Assembly: GCF_014385005.1 (NCBI RefSeq)
Contig: NZ_JACRSZ010000017.1
Span: forward strand, 1-64,000
Direction of reading: 5' to 3'
From: Jingyaoa shaoxingensis
Lineage (GTDB): Bacteria; Bacillota; Clostridia; Lachnospirales; Lachnospiraceae
Length of the DNA stretch: 64,000 nt
Under the pieces are notes generated by a model. It was given only the letters and a program-made list of their open reading frames with translations. It was not told the DNA's origin and did not search any database. The translations under genes were made by a program, and so were the position numbers. Each line of letters starts with the position of its first letter. The stretch's first letter is position 1. This document shows, in pieces, positions 60,212-64,000 of the stretch.

Positions 60212-63163
60212 ATGGACATTAAGAATCATAATACAAAAAGAGAGAAACATGTCATGAGAAAAAGGTTAAGGATAGCTGTCTTTATAGCTGTTTCTCTTGG
60301 AATTGTTTTGATGGTTTCCCAATATTTCAGATTTGTATCGAAAACTGTTTATGAGGAAAGTGTTTCTCATTTGGCGGAAGTTTTTCATCAGTCTGATAAC
60401 ATGCTGAGGGAACTGACAGATAAGAATCTGACCTATCTTCATATGTGGGGTGAGAATCTGCAGAATACCTCCAGTGAAAACGAAATCCGTGATTATATTG
60501 AGAAAGCACAGGAAGATGCCGGCTTTTTAGATTTCTTTTTTCTGTCAGCTGACGGAAACTATAAGATGGCAACAGGTGAAACCGGGTACCTTGGATTACA
60601 GGAAAATATTGAAGAGGAGATCCGGAAGGGAAATGATGTGATAGCGAATGCAGCAGTTCCAGGAAAAGCTCAGCTGCTTGTTTTTGCAACACCTAAGGCT
60701 CATGGAATTTATCAGGGATTTGAATATGATGCCATTGCCATTGCTTATGAAAACTCTGATATCGTAGATGTACTGGATATTTCTGCTTTCGATGGAAATG
60801 CCCAGAGCTTTGTTGTTCATCCGGATGGTCGTGTTGTGGTGGATCATTCTTCTGAGGCATGGGGGAACGTGTATAATTTCTTCGGTGTTCTGAGAGAACA
60901 TTCTGATATGTCGGAAAAAGAGATTAATGAACTTTCAGAGAAGTTTAAAGCAGGACGTACCGATGCGATGCTGCTAAATCTGGATGGAAGGAACTATTAT
61001 CTGGTCTATGAAAAATCGGATATCCAGGACTGGATGTTTCTGGGACTTGTTCAGGCGGATATTGTCAATGCCAGTATGAACAGTCTGCAGTTTCATACAA
61101 TGCTTCTCGTGGGAGCAGTCGTGCTCTGCATTGCCGCTTTACTTATCGGTTTTATTATTCAAAAAGGCAGAACGAACCTCAGGAGAAAGGATACAGAGAT
61201 TCAGTACCGTGATGAGCTGTTTCAAAAGCTTTCAATGAATGTGGATGATGTCTTTCTGATGCTGGATGCAAAAACATATCAGGCAGATTACGTCAGCCCA
61301 AATGCGGAAAAGCTGCTGGGTATTACGGTAGAACAGATTCGTAAAGATATTTGTATTCTGGGAAAACTGCATCCGGAGGAACAGGAAAATCCGGAGAAAA
61401 ATATTCTGGAGGAAATCCGGGTTCATGAACAGAGGGAATGGGATTTTGAATATATTCATCTGAAGACAGGAGAAAAACGCTGGTTCCATAATATTGCAAT
61501 GGGCAGTGAGGTAAGCGGGAAAAAGAAATATATTCTGGTTATGTCGGACCGTACCTCTGACTGGAAAATGAATCAGGCACTTTCTGAGGCAGTACGTGCC
61601 GCGGAGACAGCAAACAAGGCAAAGAGTACTTTTCTTTCCAATATGTCTCACGATATCCGGACACCAATGAATGCGATTATCGGTTTTACCACACTGGCTG
61701 TAAGTAATATTGATGATAAGGAAAGAGTCCGGGATTATCTTGGTAAGATCCTTTCATCCAGCAACCATCTGCTATCACTGATCAACGATATCCTGGACAT
61801 GAGCCGGATTGAGAGTGGAAAGATCCATCTGGAAGAAACAGAGGTCAGTCTGTCGGACGTACTTCATGACCTGAAGACAATCATCAGTGGACAGATTCAT
61901 GCGAAACAGCTGGAACTTTATATGGATGCCATGGATGTGACCAATGAGGATGTCTATTGTGATAAGACACGGCTGAATCAGGTACTGCTGAATCTTTTGT
62001 CCAATGCGGTTAAGTTTACTCCTGCAGGCGGAACCGTTTCTGTCCGGTTGAAACAGTTCCCGGGGACAGTAAAAGGAAGTGAATTGTACGAGATTCGGGT
62101 AAAGGATAACGGAATCGGCATGAGTCAGGAATTCGTGCAGAAGATCTTTTCTCCTTTTGAGAGGGAGAGGACTTCCACAGTCAGCAGGACCCAGGGTACA
62201 GGACTTGGCATGGCGATCACTAAGAACATCGTGGATATGATGGGCGGAACCATTGAGATTCAGACAGAACAGGGCAAAGGAACCGAATTTATTGTTCGTC
62301 TGCCATTCCGTACTCAGTCTGAGCACCAACGTATAGAGAAGATCGCAGAGCTGGAAGGCCTTAAAGCATTGGTTGTAGATGACGACTTCAATACCTGTGA
62401 CAGTGTGACAAAAATGCTTGTGAAGGTTGGGATGCGTTCGGAGTGGACACTTTCCGGTAAGGAGGCTGTTTTGCGTGCACGTCAGTCTATGGAACTTGGA
62501 GATGCATTTCATGCGTATATCATCGACTGGCGACTGCCGGATATGAATGGCATTGAAGTGACCCGCCAGATCCGCAGCCTTGGTGACGACACCCCGATCA
62601 TTATCCTGACTGCATATGACTGGTCAGATATCGAAGCAGAAGCCAGAGCGGCCGGGGTGACGGCATTCTGTGCAAAACCAATGTTCATGTCAGATATCAG
62701 AGAGACTTTGATGTCTGCCATCGGCCAGAGTCAGGCTGAACCAGAAGATTCGGTTCTTCCGGCAGTAAACCTGGATTTCAGAGGCAAGTGTATCTTGCTT
62801 GTGGAAGACAACGAACTGAACAGTGAAATTGCGGTGGAGATCCTTAATGAATATGGTTTCCTGGTTGATACCGCAGAAAATGGATCAGAGGCCGTGGAGA
62901 AAGTAAAGAATTCGAAACCGGGCGGTTATGATCTGGTGCTGATGGATGTACAGATGCCGGTAATGAATGGATATGAGGCTACTAAGCAGATCCGTGCGTT
63001 GGATGATCCGGCACTGTCGGGAATTACTATTCTTGCCATGACTGCCAATGCTTTTGATGAGGACAGAAAGAAAGCTCTGGAATGTGGTATGGATGGATTC
63101 TTATCCAAACCGATAGTTATAGAGGACTTGCTTTTCACATTACAGAACAATCTGTACGAATAA
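60212..63163 (+). CDS. Membrane hybrid histidine kinase with PAS and two receivers
   Basis: 983 residues. A membrane helix near 20-40, a Cache-like extracellular sensor to about 290, a second helix, PAS (FQKLSMNVDDVFLMLDAKTY), HisKA (NMSHDIRTPMNAIIGFTTLA), HATPase_c (DNGIGMSQEF; GTGLGMAITKNIVDMMGG), a first receiver (LVVDDDFNTCDS; IIDWRLPDMNGIE) and a second (LVEDNELNSEIA; LMDVQMPVMNGYEATKQ). GAGGTG lies six bases before the ATG. The stop of the preceding gene overlaps an in-frame GTG nine bases earlier. Confidence 0.88.
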   Translation: MDIKNHNTKREKHVMRKRLRIAVFIAVSLGIVLMVSQYFRFVSKTVYEESVSHLAEVFHQSDNMLRELTDKNLTYLHMWGENLQNTSSENEIRDYIEKAQEDAGFLDFFFLSADGNYKMATGETGYLGLQENIEEEIRKGNDVIANAAVPGKAQLLVFATPKAHGIYQGFEYDAIAIAYENSDIVDVLDISAFDGNAQSFVVHPDGRVVVDHSSEAWGNVYNFFGVLREHSDMSEKEINELSEKFKAGRTDAMLLNLDGRNYYLVYEKSDIQDWMFLGLVQADIVNASMNSLQFHTMLLVGAVVLCIAALLIGFIIQKGRTNLRRKDTEIQYRDELFQKLSMNVDDVFLMLDAKTYQADYVSPNAEKLLGITVEQIRKDICILGKLHPEEQENPEKNILEEIRVHEQREWDFEYIHLKTGEKRWFHNIAMGSEVSGKKKYILVMSDRTSDWKMNQALSEAVRAAETANKAKSTFLSNMSHDIRTPMNAIIGFTTLAVSNIDDKERVRDYLGKILSSSNHLLSLINDILDMSRIESGKIHLEETEVSLSDVLHDLKTIISGQIHAKQLELYMDAMDVTNEDVYCDKTRLNQVLLNLLSNAVKFTPAGGTVSVRLKQFPGTVKGSELYEIRVKDNGIGMSQEFVQKIFSPFERERTSTVSRTQGTGLGMAITKNIVDMMGGTIEIQTEQGKGTEFIVRLPFRTQSEHQRIEKIAELEGLKALVVDDDFNTCDSVTKMLVKVGMRSEWTLSGKEAVLRARQSMELGDAFHAYIIDWRLPDMNGIEVTRQIRSLGDDTPIIILTAYDWSDIEAEARAAGVTAFCAKPMFMSDIRETLMSAIGQSQAEPEDSVLPAVNLDFRGKCILLVEDNELNSEIAVEILNEYGFLVDTAENGSEAVEKVKNSKPGGYDLVLMDVQMPVMNGYEATKQIRALDDPALSGITILAMTANAFDEDRKKALECGMDGFLSKPIVIEDLLFTLQNNLYE

Positions 63164-63275
63164 AATTGAGAAAAACCTGGAAAGTTGAAATATCAAAAAA
63201 TCTCATTTTATCCATATTTTTTGCAATTCTGTTTATGTACAAATATACAGGAGTATGGTTAAATGATAATAAAGA

Positions 63276-63314
63276 TTCCCGCATCAGACAGATGAAAAAA
63301 GTCTTATGCGGGAA
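63276..63314 (+). terminator. Hairpin at the end of the kinase operon
   Basis: TTCCCGCAT pairs exactly with ATGCGGGAA. No T-run. It lies in the 224-bp gap before galK, which otherwise shows no gene. Confidence 0.5.
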
Positions 63315-63387
63315 ATGGATGTAAACTTGGCCACAGAATCCACAGACTTTATTTTGTACAGGTAATATTCATTGGGAGGTAGAACAG

Positions 63388-64000
63388 ATGGAACAGGAAT
63401 TAAGAAAGCATTTTGAGGAACTGTACGGAGCAGGCGGAGAAATCATAAGCTGTTTTGCACCGGGACGTGTGAACCTGATTGGAGAACACACTGACTATAA
63501 CGGCGGTCATGTATTTCCATGTGCACTGACTATTGGAACATACGGAATTGCAAGAAAAAGAGAAGACCGTCAGATCCGTTTCTATTCAGAAAACTTTAAG
63601 GGAAAAGGTGTAGTAGAGACCAGCCTGGAAGATCTGGTACCGTCAGATGCAGCAGGCTGGACCAACTATCCTAAGGGAGTTGTATGGGCTCTGGAGAAGA
63701 AGGGATACAGCTTCTCACAGGGATTTGATATGTTGATCTACGGAGATATTCCGAATGGATCAGGACTGTCATCATCCGCATCACTGGAGGTTCTGACCGG
63801 ACTGATTCTGAAGGAACTATACGGACTGGATGACCTGACCATGACACAGATTGCCCTGAACGGTCAGTACAGCGAGAATAATTTCAATGGCTGTAACTGT
63901 GGTATCATGGATCAGTTTGCCAGTGCCATGGGTAAGAAAGACTGTGCAATTTTTCTGGATACCAATACGCTGAATTATGAATATGCACCGGTGAAGCTGG
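63388..64000 (+). CDS. galK: Galactokinase (cut by window end)
   Basis: The first 204 residues are visible. FAPGRVNLIGEHTDYNGGH is the GHMP galactokinase signature, GDIPNGSGLSSSASLEVLTG binds ATP, and CNCGIMDQFASAMGKKD contains the catalytic Asp. It phosphorylates galactose in the Leloir pathway. GGGAGG lies upstream of the ATG. The rest of the gene, and any galT, lies beyond the window. Confidence 0.95.
   Translation, partial: MEQELRKHFEELYGAGGEIISCFAPGRVNLIGEHTDYNGGHVFPCALTIGTYGIARKREDRQIRFYSENFKGKGVVETSLEDLVPSDAAGWTNYPKGVVWALEKKGYSFSQGFDMLIYGDIPNGSGLSSSASLEVLTGLILKELYGLDDLTMTQIALNGQYSENNFNGCNCGIMDQFASAMGKKDCAIFLDTNTLNYEYAPVKL

Overview
The window looks like a chromosomal segment of a low-GC gut Clostridium of the family Lachnospiraceae. 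The reasons are AG-rich Shine-Dalgarno sites with frequent TTG and GTG starts, Lachnospiraceae-type housekeeping genes (PfkA with a GTIDLD loop, LysRS with a C-terminal tRNA-binding domain, a folE-HD-folP-folBK operon, a ParAB/DUF6075 plasmid-type module) and conjugative-transposon genes of the TnpV/TTRAP kind. Genus cannot be fixed from the sequence alone.

Layout. (1) 1-5240: a lantibiotic self-protection cassette on the minus strand (ABC transporter LanFEG, NisI/SpaI-like lipoprotein, response regulator and histidine kinase) with no lantibiotic structural or modification gene. TCT-N8-TCT operator-like boxes lie at both ends. (2) 5240-27030: an accessory region full of mobile-element debris: TTRAP, TnpV, relaxase and integrase tails, a MerR regulator beside a frame-broken ABC gene fused to an integrase tail, two separated ends of a UvrA-like gene, small orphan proteins with a shared palindromic spacer, RhuM-Fic, KilA-N, an SSB fragment, a PucR/NmrA/GcvT-like catabolic module, HicAB, a truncated lacZ read in frame into an AraC gene, a Crp/Fnr remnant and a polyferredoxin. 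(3) 27200-50384: conserved chromosome: coat/ferritin-like protein, SseB, MATE exporter, folate operon behind a structured leader, tRNA-Gln(CTG), acyl-ACP thioesterase, CvfB-like S1 protein, dnaE, pfkA, rRNA methyltransferase, a cell-wall hydrolase with a 36-bp tandem repeat, NfeD/SPFH pair, argF, birA, dus, greA, lysS. (4) 50400-54800: a second mosaic of truncated mobile-element genes (DUF6075/ParA, ParB/sortase B, a Fic tail, a nonsense-mutated XRE gene). (5) 54829-63163: a c-di-GMP (GEMM-I) riboswitch with its own promoter and terminator, followed by a receiver fragment, a family-3 solute-binding lipoprotein, a hybrid histidine kinase, an unusual solute-binding/5'-nucleotidase-C lipoprotein and a second hybrid kinase with two receivers. 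(6) 63388-end: galK, cut by the window edge.

How the parts work together. The minus-strand lan cassette is a self-regulated immunity unit, since kinase, regulator, lipoprotein and transporter overlap or abut. The riboswitch-led block at 54.8-63.2 kb is the most system-like and least standard arrangement: two lipoproteins that could bind extracellular ligands alternate with two membrane hybrid kinases, and no DNA-binding output regulator is encoded in the window. The accessory zones are dominated by deletion-fusion junctions, in which the start of one gene runs straight into the end of another. This suggests repeated insertion and deletion at these sites.
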